From Bacteroidia bacterium (lineage in GTDB: Bacteria; Bacteroidota; Bacteroidia; Flavobacteriales; Flavobacteriaceae): a DNA stretch of 64,000 bases. Positions 27,265 through 36,267 of the stretch are shown here, in pieces. Each line of letters starts with the position of its first letter. Position 1 is the first letter of the stretch. Below the pieces are notes generated by a model. The model was not told where the DNA came from and searched no databases. It worked only from the letters and a program-made list of their open reading frames with translations. Location of the stretch: positions 1 through 64,000 of the forward strand of contig JAUIBP010000003.1 of assembly GCA_030427735.1 (NCBI GenBank), given 5' to 3'. Position numbers and translations under genes: made by a program.

Positions 27265-28305
27265 ATGGCTAGTGTTCAAGATCTTTTAAGACCTTCCATT
27301 AAAGCTTTAAAAGCTTATTCGTCTGCACGAGACGAATTTCAGGAAGAAACCAGCGACATGGTGTTTTTAGACGCTAACGAAAATCCCTTTAACAATGGCA
27401 TTAATAGGTATCCCGATCCGTATCAAAATGAAGTGAAAGCTATTTTGTCAGACATAAAAGAGGTTTCGAAATCTAACATCCTTTTGGGCAATGGTAGCGA
27501 CGAAGTTTTGGATTTAATTGTTCGAGCTTTTTGCGAACCCAACCAAGATAATGTCATTATTTTACCACCAACCTACGGCATGTACGAAGTGTTGGCAAAT
27601 TTGAACGCTGTTGGAATTAAGAAAGTATTGTTGACGGAAACATTTCAACCAGAAACGGATCAGATTTTAGAAGCAGCCGATGCACATAGTAAAATCTTAT
27701 TCTTATGCTCGCCGAATAATCCGTCTGGAAATAGCTTTATCGATACTGATGTAGAAGTGTTGTTGAAAAAATTTGAAGGCATCGTGGTTATTGACGAAGC
27801 GTATATCGATTTTTCGTCGAAAGACAGTTGGTTGCAGCGATTGGATGAATTTCCAAATCTAATCATCACCCAAACTTTGTCTAAAGCTTATGGCATGGCG
27901 GGCATTCGCTTAGGAATTTGCTATGCGTCTACCGAAATTATTTCTGTACTAAATACTATCAAACCGCCTTACAATATCAATGTGTTAACGCAAAATAAAG
28001 CGGCAGAATTACTAAAACAAACCGATCTTGTTAGTAACGAAATTGATGCTATTTTAATAGAACGCAGTCAGTTAATTTCAGACTTAAAGCAGATCAATTA
28101 CATCAGCAAAATTTACCCAACAGACACCAATTTTGTACTGGTAAAGGTAGATGATGCAACCCAACGTTATAATCAATTAATTAAAAAAGGCGTAGTTGTT
28201 AGAAACCGAACAACGCAACCCCTATGCGAAAATTGCTTAAGGCTAACCGTAGGAACAAGCGTAGAAAATGAGACATTACTAACAGCTCTTAAAAGTTTAC
28301 AATGA
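27265..28305 (+). CDS. hisC: Histidinol-phosphate aminotransferase
   Basis: The 346-residue fold-type I PLP aminotransferase converts imidazole-acetol phosphate to histidinol phosphate. It shows D-A-N-E-N-P near the start, S-P-N-N-P-S-G, D-E-A-Y-I-D-F, the PLP lysine in T-L-S-K-A-Y-G, and R-L-G-I. The 3' end overlaps hisB by four bases, a coupled arrangement. Confidence 0.96.
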   Translation: MASVQDLLRPSIKALKAYSSARDEFQEETSDMVFLDANENPFNNGINRYPDPYQNEVKAILSDIKEVSKSNILLGNGSDEVLDLIVRAFCEPNQDNVIILPPTYGMYEVLANLNAVGIKKVLLTETFQPETDQILEAADAHSKILFLCSPNNPSGNSFIDTDVEVLLKKFEGIVVIDEAYIDFSSKDSWLQRLDEFPNLIITQTLSKAYGMAGIRLGICYASTEIISVLNTIKPPYNINVLTQNKAAELLKQTDLVSNEIDAILIERSQLISDLKQINYISKIYPTDTNFVLVKVDDATQRYNQLIKKGVVVRNRTTQPLCENCLRLTVGTSVENETLLTALKSLQ

Positions 28306-29438
28306 AACAAAAAGTATTATTTATAGATCGTGATGGCACGATTATTAAAGAACCAGCAGATGAGCAGATAGACGGGTTTGATAAATTGGAATTTTACCCA
28401 AAAGTGTTTCAATATTTAAGTAGAATTGCGAAAGAATTGGATTACGAATTGGTGATGGTTACCAATCAGGATGGTTTAGGAACCGAAGCGTTTCCTGAAG
28501 ACACCTTTTGGCCGGTTCATAATTTTATAATTGATACTTTTAAAAATGAAGGTATCACATTTAAAAATCAGGTTATCGACAGAACTTTCGCTAAAGATAA
28601 TGCACCAACACGGAAACCAAATACTGGTTTGTTGACCGAATATTTCTCAGAAGCTTACAATTTGGAAAATTCTTTCGTTATTGGCGATCGTTTAACCGAT
28701 GTGGAATTAGCGAAAAACTTAGGATGTAAAGGTATTTTTATCAACGATAATACCAATCTTGGAACCGACGAAATTACTGTGAATCGAGGCGATTTAAACG
28801 AATTTATTGCCTTAGAATCTAACGATTGGGAAGCTATTTATAAATTTTTAAAAGTTGACGATCGCACCGGAAGTATCGAACGCAATACCAACGAAACGAA
28901 AATTAAAATCGATTTAAATCTAGACGGAACCGGTAAAAGTAACATTGAAACAGGCATTGCTTTTTTCGATCACATGCTCGATCAAATAGCACGTCATGGC
29001 CAATTGGATTTGAATGTAAAAGTGGATGGCGATTTAGAGGTGGACGAACACCATACTATTGAAGATACAGCCATTGCTTTGGGAGAATTGTTCAATACGG
29101 TTTTGGGCAACAAATTAGGCATTGAGCGCTACGGATTTTATTTGCCAATGGACGATTGTTTAGCGTCTGTGGGGATTGATTTTGGCGGTAGAAACTGGCT
29201 GGTTTGGGAAGCCGAGTTTAAACGCGAAATGGTAGGTAAAATGCCAACCGAAATGTTTTTTCACTTTTTTAAATCCTTCACCGATGGCGCGAAATGCAAT
29301 TTAAATATTAAAGCAGAAGGCACCAACGAACATCACAAAATAGAAGCTATTTTTAAAGCCTTTGCAAAAGCCATTAAAATGGCTGTCAAACGCGATGTAG
29401 AAAAAATGATTTTACCATCAACCAAAGGGATGCTGTAA
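28302..29438 (+). CDS. hisB: Bifunctional histidinol-phosphatase / imidazoleglycerol-phosphate dehydratase
   Basis: Residues ~1-165 are the HAD-type histidinol-phosphatase (D-R-D-G-T near residue 8, T-N-Q, G-D-R-L-T-D). Residues ~185-378 are the manganese-dependent imidazoleglycerol-phosphate dehydratase ([23 protein letters not shown]). The fused enzyme performs pathway steps seven and nine. The fusion is known from enterobacteria and Bacteroidota. It is followed by an unusual 160-base gap containing a dispersed repeat. Confidence 0.96.
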   Translation: MKQKVLFIDRDGTIIKEPADEQIDGFDKLEFYPKVFQYLSRIAKELDYELVMVTNQDGLGTEAFPEDTFWPVHNFIIDTFKNEGITFKNQVIDRTFAKDNAPTRKPNTGLLTEYFSEAYNLENSFVIGDRLTDVELAKNLGCKGIFINDNTNLGTDEITVNRGDLNEFIALESNDWEAIYKFLKVDDRTGSIERNTNETKIKIDLNLDGTGKSNIETGIAFFDHMLDQIARHGQLDLNVKVDGDLEVDEHHTIEDTAIALGELFNTVLGNKLGIERYGFYLPMDDCLASVGIDFGGRNWLVWEAEFKREMVGKMPTEMFFHFFKSFTDGAKCNLNIKAEGTNEHHKIEAIFKAFAKAIKMAVKRDVEKMILPSTKGML

Positions 29439-29479
29439 CTCGAAATTATTTTAATTAAATTAATTACTGTTGAAATTCA

Positions 29480-29525
29480 TTCTATTTTGTCTTTTCGAGC
29501 GCAGTCGAGAAATTGTCATTTAAAA
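29480..29525. repeat. Dispersed-type repeat in the hisB-hisH spacer
   Basis: The spacer contains tcgagcgcagtcgaga (29495-29510), a near-palindromic motif that I recall as frequent between flavobacterial genes, flanked by T-rich and A-rich runs. The other his gene gaps are at most about 22 bases. Element boundaries are approximate. Confidence 0.5.
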
Positions 29526-29600
29526 AAAAACAACCTTTTCAAATGATAAGTAGTATTGTTTGTGAATAGAGAATTATTGCAGTTAAAAAATCAAAAACCA

Positions 29601-30191
29601 TTGAAAGTAGTAATAATAGATTACGGTGCGGGCAACATCAAAAGTATTCAGTTTGCGTTTAAACGCTTAGGAATCGATGCGGTTTTAAGCAATAATCCAG
29701 ACGAAATTATAGCGGCCGACCGTGTGATTTTCCCTGGTGTTGGCGAGGCGAGTTCGGCTTTAAAAATGCTTCAAAATAGCGGGTTGGATACACTGATTCC
29801 GACACTCAAACAGCCTGTTTTAGGGATTTGTTTGGGTATGCAATTACTTTGTAACTACACTGAGGAAGGCGATACCAAGGGTTTAGGTGTTTTTCAGGTA
29901 GCTGTTAAACGCTTTCCAAATACGGTAAAAGTGCCGCAAATGGGCTGGAATACGGTTTCGAATTTAAAATCGGATTTATTTAAGGATATTCCTGAAAATT
30001 CCTATATGTATTTAGTACACAGTTATTATGCAGAACATTGCGACGAAGCCATTGCGATAACCAATTATAACGGTAATTATGCCTCGGCTTTACAGCATAA
30101 AAATTTTTACGGCGTTCAGTTTCACCCAGAAAAAAGCAGTACAGCAGGAGAGCAAGTATTGCGTAATTTTTTAAATATTAAATCATATTGA
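29601..30191 (+). CDS. hisH: Imidazole glycerol phosphate synthase, glutamine amidotransferase subunit
   Basis: HisH hydrolyses glutamine and passes ammonia to HisF. The class I amidotransferase triad is present: Cys in G-I-C-L-G-M-Q and His/Glu in F-H-P-E-K-S. The start is uncertain because no in-frame ATG precedes the conserved K-V-V-I-I-D-Y-G-A-G-N. TTG at 29601 (197 residues) begins exactly where the family does. Other in-frame starts are TTG at 29556, GTG at 29562 and TTG at 29577. The gene follows the repeat-bearing spacer, so its native 5' end may have been altered. Confidence 0.92.
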   Translation: MKVVIIDYGAGNIKSIQFAFKRLGIDAVLSNNPDEIIAADRVIFPGVGEASSALKMLQNSGLDTLIPTLKQPVLGICLGMQLLCNYTEEGDTKGLGVFQVAVKRFPNTVKVPQMGWNTVSNLKSDLFKDIPENSYMYLVHSYYAEHCDEAIAITNYNGNYASALQHKNFYGVQFHPEKSSTAGEQVLRNFLNIKSY

Positions 30192-30204
30192 TCAATAAAT
30201 AACC

Positions 30205-30933
30205 ATGAGAATCATACCAGCCATAGATATTATAGACGGTAAATGTGTGCGCTTAACCAAAGGCGATTACGATACTAAAAAAATTTATAACGAAAACCCT
30301 TTAGAAGTCGCTAAGCAGTTTGAAGATGCTGGCGTAGAGTATCTGCACTTAGTAGATTTAGATGGTGCAAAAGCCAGTACTATTGTAAATTATAAGGTGT
30401 TAGAACAGATTGCCACGAAAACGAATTTAAAAATTGATTTTGGAGGAGGCTTAAAAACTAACGAAGACCTTTACATAGCATTTAATTCGGGTGCCAAACA
30501 GATCACCGGAGGGAGTATTGCTGTTAAAAATAAAGATATATTCGAAAAATGGATTCAGAAATATGGGAGTCAGAAAATTATTTTGGGTGCCGATGCCAAA
30601 AACGAAAAAGTCGCTATTAGCGGCTGGTTAGAAGAAAGCAGTTTGGAAGTGGTTCCGTTTATAAAAGGGTATATGCATAAAGGCATTCAGTATGTTATTT
30701 GCACCGATATTTCTAAAGATGGTATGTTGGAAGGTCCGTCTTTCGATTTGTATAAAAAAATCATTTCAGAAAATCCGAGTATCAAATTAATAGCTTCTGG
30801 AGGCATTTCGAGTAAAGAAGAATTACCAAAGCTTAAGGAAATTGGCTGCGAAGGTGTGATTATTGGCAAAGCGATTTACGAAAATAAAATAAGTTTAAAA
30901 GAATTAGAACAACTTGTAGTAAACTCACAATAA
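30205..30933 (+). CDS. hisA: Phosphoribosylformimino-AICAR phosphate isomerase HisA
   Basis: This 242-residue TIM-barrel isomerase acts in the fourth step of the pathway. The N-terminal [14 protein letters not shown] carries the catalytic Asp. D-F-G-G-G and a C-terminal A-S-G-G-I phosphate-binding loop are present. It lies 13 bases after hisH and 3 bases before hisF. HisA and HisF share an ancestral half-barrel duplication. Confidence 0.96.
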   Translation: MRIIPAIDIIDGKCVRLTKGDYDTKKIYNENPLEVAKQFEDAGVEYLHLVDLDGAKASTIVNYKVLEQIATKTNLKIDFGGGLKTNEDLYIAFNSGAKQITGGSIAVKNKDIFEKWIQKYGSQKIILGADAKNEKVAISGWLEESSLEVVPFIKGYMHKGIQYVICTDISKDGMLEGPSFDLYKKIISENPSIKLIASGGISSKEELPKLKEIGCEGVIIGKAIYENKISLKELEQLVVNSQ

Positions 30934-30936
30934 ACT

Positions 30937-31692
30937 ATGCTTACAAAACGAATCATTCCGTGTTTAGATATTAAGAATGGGCGAACTGTAAAAGGCGTTA
31001 ATTTTGTAGATTTAATAGATGCTGGCGACCCTGTAGAACAAGCCAAACAATATGCTCTTGAAGGGGCAGACGAGTTGGTTTTTCTGGATATTGCGGCAAC
31101 TTTGGAGGGGCGAGGCACTACTTTAGATATGGTATTACATGTTGCAGAGCAAGTTAATATTCCGTTTACAGTAGGTGGTGGTATCTCGTCTGTAGAACAT
31201 GTTGATGCGTTGTTAAAATGTGGAGCCGATAAAGTGTCTATCAATTCCTCCGCTGTAAAACGCCCGGATTTGGTTAACGAATTAGCTAATAAATTTGGGA
31301 GTCAGTGTGTGGTTGTGGCCATTGATGCGAAACAAATTAACGGGCAGTGGAAAGTGCATTTGGCGGGAGGAAGTATTCCTACCGAAATCGATTTGTTCGA
31401 CTGGGCAAAAGAAGTGGAATCGCGTGGTGCAGGCGAAATTTTATTTACTTCTATGGATCACGACGGGACTAAAAACGGATTTGCTAACGAAGCTTTGGCG
31501 AAACTTTCAAGTCTTTTAAATATTCCTATAATTGCTTCAGGTGGGGCAGGAAATGTTCAGCATTTTGTGGATACCTTCAACCGAGGAAAAGCCGATGCTG
31601 CTTTGGCGGCCAGCGTGTTTCATTTTGGAGAAATTCCTATTTCAGAATTAAAACAAAAACTTAATAAAAATAATATTCCTGTAAGGTTATAG
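30937..31692 (+). CDS. hisF: Imidazole glycerol phosphate synthase cyclase subunit HisF
   Basis: The 251-residue TIM-barrel cyclase pairs with HisH to form imidazole glycerol phosphate and AICAR. It has the N-terminal [10 protein letters not shown] with the catalytic Asp, the V-G-G-G-I phosphate loop, the second catalytic Asp in S-M-D-H-D-G-T, and a C-terminal A-S-G-G-A-G. It is followed by hisIE. Confidence 0.96.
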   Translation: MLTKRIIPCLDIKNGRTVKGVNFVDLIDAGDPVEQAKQYALEGADELVFLDIAATLEGRGTTLDMVLHVAEQVNIPFTVGGGISSVEHVDALLKCGADKVSINSSAVKRPDLVNELANKFGSQCVVVAIDAKQINGQWKVHLAGGSIPTEIDLFDWAKEVESRGAGEILFTSMDHDGTKNGFANEALAKLSSLLNIPIIASGGAGNVQHFVDTFNRGKADAALAASVFHFGEIPISELKQKLNKNNIPVRL

Positions 31693-31714
31693 CTTACAGT
31701 TAAAATAGAATATC

Positions 31715-32314
31715 ATGACGATTGATTTCAATAAAAATAATGACGGTTTAGTGCCAGCAATCATTCAAGATGCGAGTACTAAAAACGTATTAATGTTAGG
31801 CTATATGAATGCCGAGGCGTATCAAAAAACAAAAGACACCAAATTAGTAACCTTTTTTAGTCGCACAAAAAACAGATTGTGGACGAAGGGTGAGGAAAGT
31901 GGCAATGTGTTACATTTGGTAGACATTAAACTAGATTGCGATAACGACACCTTGCTAATTACCGTGCACCCAAAAGGTCCAACGTGCCATACTGGAACCG
32001 ATACGTGTTGGGCAGAAACTAATGCAACGAATTACGGATTTATTTCGCATTTAGAAGAAGTAATTGAAGACCGGCGTTTAAATTTTAAACCAAACGAGTC
32101 GTATGTATCGTCTTTATTTGCAAAAGGTATTAACAAAATAGCCCAAAAAGTAGGCGAGGAAGCTGTAGAAGTGGTGATTGAAGCCAAAGATAACGACGAC
32201 AATTTGTTTTTAAATGAAAGTGCCGATTTGTTATTTCATTATTTAATGCTTTTACAAGCCAAAGGCTTTAAAATAAACGATGTGGTTAATATTTTAAAGG
32301 AGAGAGAAAAATAA
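31715..32314 (+). CDS. hisI: Bifunctional phosphoribosyl-AMP cyclohydrolase / phosphoribosyl-ATP pyrophosphatase
   Basis: The 199-residue HisIE fusion carries out steps two and three of the pathway. The N-terminal HisI domain (~1-105) has zinc ligands in D-C-D-N-D and G-P-T-C-H-T-G. The C-terminal HisE domain (~108-199) has the helical K-V-G-E-E-A-V-E motif. It is the last gene of the operon and is followed directly by a hairpin. Confidence 0.95.
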   Translation: MTIDFNKNNDGLVPAIIQDASTKNVLMLGYMNAEAYQKTKDTKLVTFFSRTKNRLWTKGEESGNVLHLVDIKLDCDNDTLLITVHPKGPTCHTGTDTCWAETNATNYGFISHLEEVIEDRRLNFKPNESYVSSLFAKGINKIAQKVGEEAVEVVIEAKDNDDNLFLNESADLLFHYLMLLQAKGFKINDVVNILKEREK

Positions 32315-32345
32315 GCACTAGAAAACCTAGTGCTATCCGTTTAAG
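32314..32345. terminator. Hairpin at the end of the his operon
   Basis: A perfect 8-base-pair stem (agcactag / ctagtgct, arms 32314-32321 and 32327-32334) with a 5-base loop begins at the last base of the hisIE stop codon. The T-run is weak. It lies between convergent genes and may act on both strands. Confidence 0.65.
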
Positions 32346-32754
32346 AAATCCAACCTTTAGCCATAGCTGTTTTAGAAAACCATAGTAGAAACACCGAAAA
32401 TACTAAAACAAATAGCGGCAGTATTATATTGCTTGGTGTACTGCCAAAAAACAAGTAACTCATTTGGGCAATTACGGCAATTAAAGAAATTAGAGCGATA
32501 ACATAGGCAAATCTCTTGCGTAGCAATAGTAAAATACTGGCTAGAAACCCAAAAAATACAGCAACAGCAAAAGCGCCCATTACCCAAGACGGTGTGTTTA
32601 ACACTGTTTTTAATTCTTCGGCGGTGTATTGTGCCCTAAAACTTTCGGTGTTGTAGGCTTGTTGTAAATAGGCGTAAACACCCATGCCATTCCATAACAG
32701 CGCAATTATGCTAGCAACCCAGAACCAAATAGGAGGTTTAATAGTGTTTGTCAT
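32341..32754 (-). CDS. Conserved hypothetical four-helix membrane protein
   Basis: The 137-residue protein has four hydrophobic segments (~10-28, 57-78, 84-102 and 108-126). The loop after the first contains a conserved-looking Y-N-T-E-S-F-R-A-Q-Y pattern. Similar small proteins are common in Flavobacteriaceae, but no function is known to me. It converges on the his operon and stands alone. Confidence 0.6.
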   Translation of the reverse strand: MTNTIKPPIWFWVASIIALLWNGMGVYAYLQQAYNTESFRAQYTAEELKTVLNTPSWVMGAFAVAVFFGFLASILLLLRKRFAYVIALISLIAVIAQMSYLFFGSTPSNIILPLFVLVFSVFLLWFSKTAMAKGWIS

Positions 32755-32862
32755 AAAAAAATAAAGTTAGTTAGTAAAATCAGCATTTAAGATACTAATT
32801 TTTTTGTGATGTCTATCAAAATAAGTTACTTGCCGTACTTTTTAAAATAAACAAGTTTCCAG

Positions 32863-33645
32863 TTGAAAAAGCGTTTTTTTTACCTTATTGCAATTCAATA
32901 TTTAGGCTATCGTTTTCATGGTTGGCAAAAACAACCCAATTTAAAAACGGTACATTTAATGATTGATAAAACCATGCGTTATGTGATGGATGGTAAAACA
33001 TTTAAAACCATGGGAGCTGGTCGTACAGATGCCATGGTATCTGCAGAGCAAGGTGCTTTCGAATTGTTTTTGGAAGATCCTATAGAGGATTTAGACGCGT
33101 TTTTAGCTGTTTTCAATTATAACTTACCACAAGATTTAAGAGCTTTATCTATCAAAGAAGTCGATAGTACATTTAATATTATTCAAACTTCAAAAATGAA
33201 GGAATATGTTTATGTTTTTGCTCAAGGCAATAAATTCCATCCGTTTTGTGCGCCGATTATGACGACAATTTTAGATGAACTGGATATCGAATTAATGCAA
33301 GCTGGGGCTAAATTATTTGAAGGAACCCATAATTTTAAAACGTATTGTTATAAACCCACCGAAACAGGTGTGTTTAATCGTACCATAGATACTTGCGAAA
33401 TTGTAGAAAACAGGTTGTATACTGCAAGTTTTTTTCCTGAACGGTCGTACATTTTACGTGTAAAAGGTCAGGGGTTTATGAGGAACCAAATCCGACTCAT
33501 GATGGGAGCACTTATAAAATTGGGGAAGCATGAAATTCCGCTTCATTATATTTCAGATAGTTTAAAACCTGAAAGCAAGGAAGTAATGGATTATATTGCT
33601 CCTGCATCTGGGTTAATACTTCATAAAGTAGAATACGATTTGTAA
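32863..33645 (+). CDS. truA: TruA-type tRNA pseudouridine synthase
   Basis: TruA converts uridines 38-40 of tRNA anticodon stems to pseudouridine. The 260-residue protein has the catalytic Asp56 in G-A-G-R-T-D-A and two repeated alpha/beta domains, with F-H-G-W near residue 19 and F-M-R-N-Q-I-R near 205. The start is TTG at 32863, immediately before K-K-R-F-F-Y-L-I, with no suitable in-frame ATG nearby. It is somewhat divergent from the housekeeping TruA of other phyla, so it may be one of two TruA-like proteins in this genome. Confidence 0.85.
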   Translation: MKKRFFYLIAIQYLGYRFHGWQKQPNLKTVHLMIDKTMRYVMDGKTFKTMGAGRTDAMVSAEQGAFELFLEDPIEDLDAFLAVFNYNLPQDLRALSIKEVDSTFNIIQTSKMKEYVYVFAQGNKFHPFCAPIMTTILDELDIELMQAGAKLFEGTHNFKTYCYKPTETGVFNRTIDTCEIVENRLYTASFFPERSYILRVKGQGFMRNQIRLMMGALIKLGKHEIPLHYISDSLKPESKEVMDYIAPASGLILHKVEYDL

Positions 33646-33766
33646 ATAGTCTTGGCTCTGTTTACAGACAAGTTATTAAAGACGTGTTCTATTTCTTTCA
33701 TTGGTCTCAGTCGTTAGTTGAAACTATGCACTTTTAGTGCAAGACTTTCAGTTTCTATAAATATTT

Positions 33767-33832
33767 TTTGCCACGAATGCACGAATATTTGACATAGTTT
33801 TTATAAAGATTATTCGTGTATTTGTGGCTAAA
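33767..33832. repeat. Inverted repeat of a flavobacterial dispersed type
   Basis: The left arm (33768-33786, containing gccacgaatgcacgaat) and right arm (33812-33830, containing attcgtgtatttgtggc) are inverted copies differing at about three positions, with a 25-base centre. I recall this gccacgaat/attcgtggc pair from many Bacteroidota intergenic spacers; no second copy is visible in this window. Confidence 0.6.
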
Positions 33833-33917
33833 ATAAATACAAATAATCGGACTTTCAGTCTGTTTTCAAACCTATAGACTTCCAGTCCACAGTGGTTTGG
33901 TTTAAATTTCAAAAATA

Positions 33918-33962
33918 TTAATGTTAATACACGTTAAAACAATAGCTACGTATTAACATTAA
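33918..33962. repeat. Perfect 13-base inverted repeat
   Basis: Arms ttaatgttaatac (33918-33930) and gtattaacattaa (33950-33962) are exact inverted copies around a 19-base centre. They could form a hairpin or bind a dimeric regulator. They lie about 220 bases upstream of the DUF1328 gene. Confidence 0.6.
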
Positions 33963-34183
33963 TTAACGCTTTAAAGTGTTTTTTACGTTAAAAGGTGTTA
34001 AGCTATAGCAAGGTGTAAATGTAACTTCATAATTTAACTATATGATGTAATTCGTTAGTGTGATTTGAAACTGTTTATAGCGATAGTGTCAAAAAAAATC
34101 ACTAACTTACATGTAATGAGGTGATTGTGTTTGTTTCTGTAAAACACGCAATTGCAATTAATTAATCTTTAAATTTTAATATT

Positions 34184-34345
34184 ATGTTACGCTGGACAAT
34201 TGCATTTATTATTATTGCAATAATAGCAGGAATATTAGGTTTTGGTGGTATTGCAGGAGCTTCTGCAGGTATTGCTAAAATTACATTCTTTGTGTTTCTG
34301 GTATTATTTGTAATTACGCTTATGAGAGGTGCCTTATCTAAATAA
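34184..34345 (+). CDS. DUF1328 / YtjA family small membrane protein
   Basis: The frame encodes 53 residues, two short hydrophobic helices around a glycine-rich turn: [11 protein letters not shown] at the start, [13 protein letters not shown] in the middle and F-F-V-F-L-V-L-F-V near the end. This is the DUF1328 (YtjA) pattern. These proteins are inner-membrane, often stress-induced, and of unknown function. It precedes a small secreted protein. Confidence 0.85.
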   Translation: MLRWTIAFIIIAIIAGILGFGGIAGASAGIAKITFFVFLVLFVITLMRGALSK

Positions 34346-34450
34346 ATCTGTATTTAGAGTATTGCACAAGGTTTATCCAGCTCTTTTTATGTTTTAAAAT
34401 GAGATTGGATAAGTCTTTACATGAATTTTTTTAATTATAATAAAGAACAA

Positions 34451-34987
34451 ATGAAACAAGTATTAATAATTACTGGGTTGTGTGTTTGTAGTTTTGTAAC
34501 TGCACAAACCGAGCCTAAAGATATTCAAGAAGAAACCAAAACAGTAACCACAAAAATTAATGATGGAAGTACAATAACAGAAGAAACTGTAGAGTACAAC
34601 ACTAAAAAAGTTCAGGAGGTCAAATTATCGGAAGATGATAAAAATAAGATTAATCAGGATCGTGCAAATGCGCCTGTAGAAGTTACAGAAACGGTTAGAA
34701 TAACCAATAATAGTCCGTTTACCCAAACACAGCAGGTTAAGCATTATACTTTAGACGGTAAACGTTGTGTATTTACTATGAGCGAGGATGGTTTTTTAAT
34801 TTCCGACCCTTATAATACGTATACTCCTAAAACTGTAAAACAGTCTGCCGATAGTAAACAGTTTGTTATTGAGGAAGATGGTACTTCTGGTATTGGTTTT
34901 TTTGACGATAAGGGCAATTTTATTGTGCAACAATTCGATAAAAATACCAATAAGGTCGAGTCTAAAGTCTACACTTTAGTAGAGTAG
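34451..34987 (+). CDS. Secreted hypothetical protein
   Basis: Starting at the ATG at 34451 gives 178 residues with a clear signal peptide (1-19, ending F-V-T-A-Q). The mature part is charged and rich in Thr, Lys, Glu and Asp, with beta-rich stretches; I recognise no domain. An ATG ten codons upstream would place polar residues before the signal and is less likely. A terminator follows. A periplasmic role is all that can be inferred. Confidence 0.6.
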   Translation: MKQVLIITGLCVCSFVTAQTEPKDIQEETKTVTTKINDGSTITEETVEYNTKKVQEVKLSEDDKNKINQDRANAPVEVTETVRITNNSPFTQTQQVKHYTLDGKRCVFTMSEDGFLISDPYNTYTPKTVKQSADSKQFVIEEDGTSGIGFFDDKGNFIVQQFDKNTNKVESKVYTLVE

Positions 34988-35010
34988 AGGTCGTCACTTA
35001 AATTTATTTA

Positions 35011-35037
35011 AGGCTTCGTAAATACGGAGCCTTTTTT
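35011..35037 (+). terminator. Intrinsic terminator
   Basis: Arms aggcttcgta and tacggagcct pair with one G-T pair around a small loop and run into six T residues. It closes the transcript of the secreted protein ending at 34987. Confidence 0.8.
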
Positions 35038-35068
35038 GTATTTTTAATGTTTTAAATACTTCAAAAAT

Positions 35069-35737
35069 ATGATTTCTCAAAACGTACTGGATTTTTTAAA
35101 GTTATTAGAACAGCATAATGATAGAACTTGGTTTCAAGATCATAAATCGGAATTTAAAGCTGTAGAGGGCGAAGTTAAATTGGCTTATCAAAAATTGTTC
35201 GACACTATAAAATTACACGACGATGTTGATGCTTTAAAACTATTCAGAATTTACAGAGATGTAAGATTTTCTAAAAACAAACAACCGTATAAAACGCACT
35301 TTGGAGGTAGTATACATAGGAAAAAACCACAATTGCGTGGGGGCTATTATTTGCAAATTCAACCCGATAACAAATCGTTTATAGCCACAGGGTTTTGGGA
35401 TCCGAATAAAGCAGATTTACACCGTGTTAGAAAAGAATTTGAAGTTGATACACAAGAAATGCGAGACATTTTAAACCATTCAAAATTTAAATCCGTTTGG
35501 GGCAATTTGGTTGGCGATGAACTTAAAACTGCCCCAAAAGGATTCGATAAAAATCACCCAGATATCGATCTTATAAAGAAAAAGCAATATATTTTTACAA
35601 AATCGTTTACAGACCAAGAGGTTACTAGTCCGGATTTTATTACTAAAATCGATGAAGATTTTAAAACCATTAGGCCTTATTTTGATTATATGAGCGACGT
35701 ATTAACCACTAATATAAATGGCGAATCTTTGCTTTAA
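35069..35737 (+). CDS. DUF2461 domain-containing protein
   Basis: The 222-residue protein matches DUF2461 (TIGR02453) along nearly its full length: N-D-R-T-W-F near residue 17, F-R-I-Y-R-D-V-R-F-S-K-N-K-Q-P-Y-K-T near 62, and G-G-Y-Y-L near 93. The family is widespread and conserved but has no known function; no catalytic site is obvious. Its stop overlaps that of the convergent gene by four bases. Confidence 0.85.
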   Translation: MISQNVLDFLKLLEQHNDRTWFQDHKSEFKAVEGEVKLAYQKLFDTIKLHDDVDALKLFRIYRDVRFSKNKQPYKTHFGGSIHRKKPQLRGGYYLQIQPDNKSFIATGFWDPNKADLHRVRKEFEVDTQEMRDILNHSKFKSVWGNLVGDELKTAPKGFDKNHPDIDLIKKKQYIFTKSFTDQEVTSPDFITKIDEDFKTIRPYFDYMSDVLTTNINGESLL

Positions 35738-36147
35738 ATAACGTCGGCCAACGGAGTGTCGAATAACTGAATATTATTTAAAAGTTGTTCTTTTGTAATG
35801 TTCATCATTCGTTTATTTAGTGCCGAAGAATTTTCGATATAACGTAAATATTCTTCAACAGTAAATTGTCCAATAATCATACCCTTTACCGAGTTACGAA
35901 ATTTCATGTCTTTTTGAATGGCATTTTCTACATACGCTATTTTTTTTGGCAGACTTAAACCATAAAACACATTTTTGTGTTTGGCGATGTAGTTTTTAAG
36001 TACTTCAATAAATAGGTCTTCTTGAAATTTGATGATGGGCCGCAATGTTTCGTTTTGAAAACGTTCGTCACTACTCATGTTTTCGCTTAACGTCCCTAAA
36101 GAGGTTTCAGGTCGAATAGCTTTCAGATTGTTGTGTCTTGTTGTCAT
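35734..36147 (-). CDS. Conserved hypothetical protein (often labelled glyoxalase without support)
   Basis: The 137-residue cytoplasmic protein starts at M-T-T-R-H (36147), four codons inside the longest frame. It is mostly helical, with conserved-looking K-A-I-R-P-E near the start, F-Q-N-E-T-L-R-P-I-I-K-F-Q, and I-G-Q-F-T-V-E-E-Y and S-A-L-N-K-R-M-M-N near the end. I recall flavobacterial homologues carrying the name glyoxalase, but no metal-binding vicinal-oxygen-chelate motif is visible, so that name is not supported. Confidence 0.6.
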   Translation of the reverse strand: MTTRHNNLKAIRPETSLGTLSENMSSDERFQNETLRPIIKFQEDLFIEVLKNYIAKHKNVFYGLSLPKKIAYVENAIQKDMKFRNSVKGMIIGQFTVEEYLRYIENSSALNKRMMNITKEQLLNNIQLFDTPLADVI

Positions 36148-36267
36148 AATTTTAAACATTTTTCTTAAAATTATTAATTATCTCTAATCAAATAAATGTT
36201 AATGCTATTACTTGTTAACGTGGTTATGAACAATTAAAGAATTATCTTTATACAAAATTATTCCATT

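Larger units (their letters stand above)
33646..34183. other. Repeat-rich intergenic region
   Basis: These 538 bases between truA and the DUF1328 gene show no credible reading frame. They hold several palindromic pieces: a hairpin tgcact-ttt-agtgca at 33727-33741, the inverted repeat at 33767-33832, short hairpins built on gactttcagtc and gacttccagtc near 33862-33892, and the long palindrome at 33918-33962. A mismatched 16-base palindrome (aacgctttaaagtgtt) follows just after 33962. Confidence 0.55.

Noticed and set aside
35734-36147. Glyoxalase function for the small minus-strand gene
   Set aside because: I recall this name on similar proteins, but no vicinal-oxygen-chelate metal residues or beta-alpha-beta-beta-beta pattern is visible.
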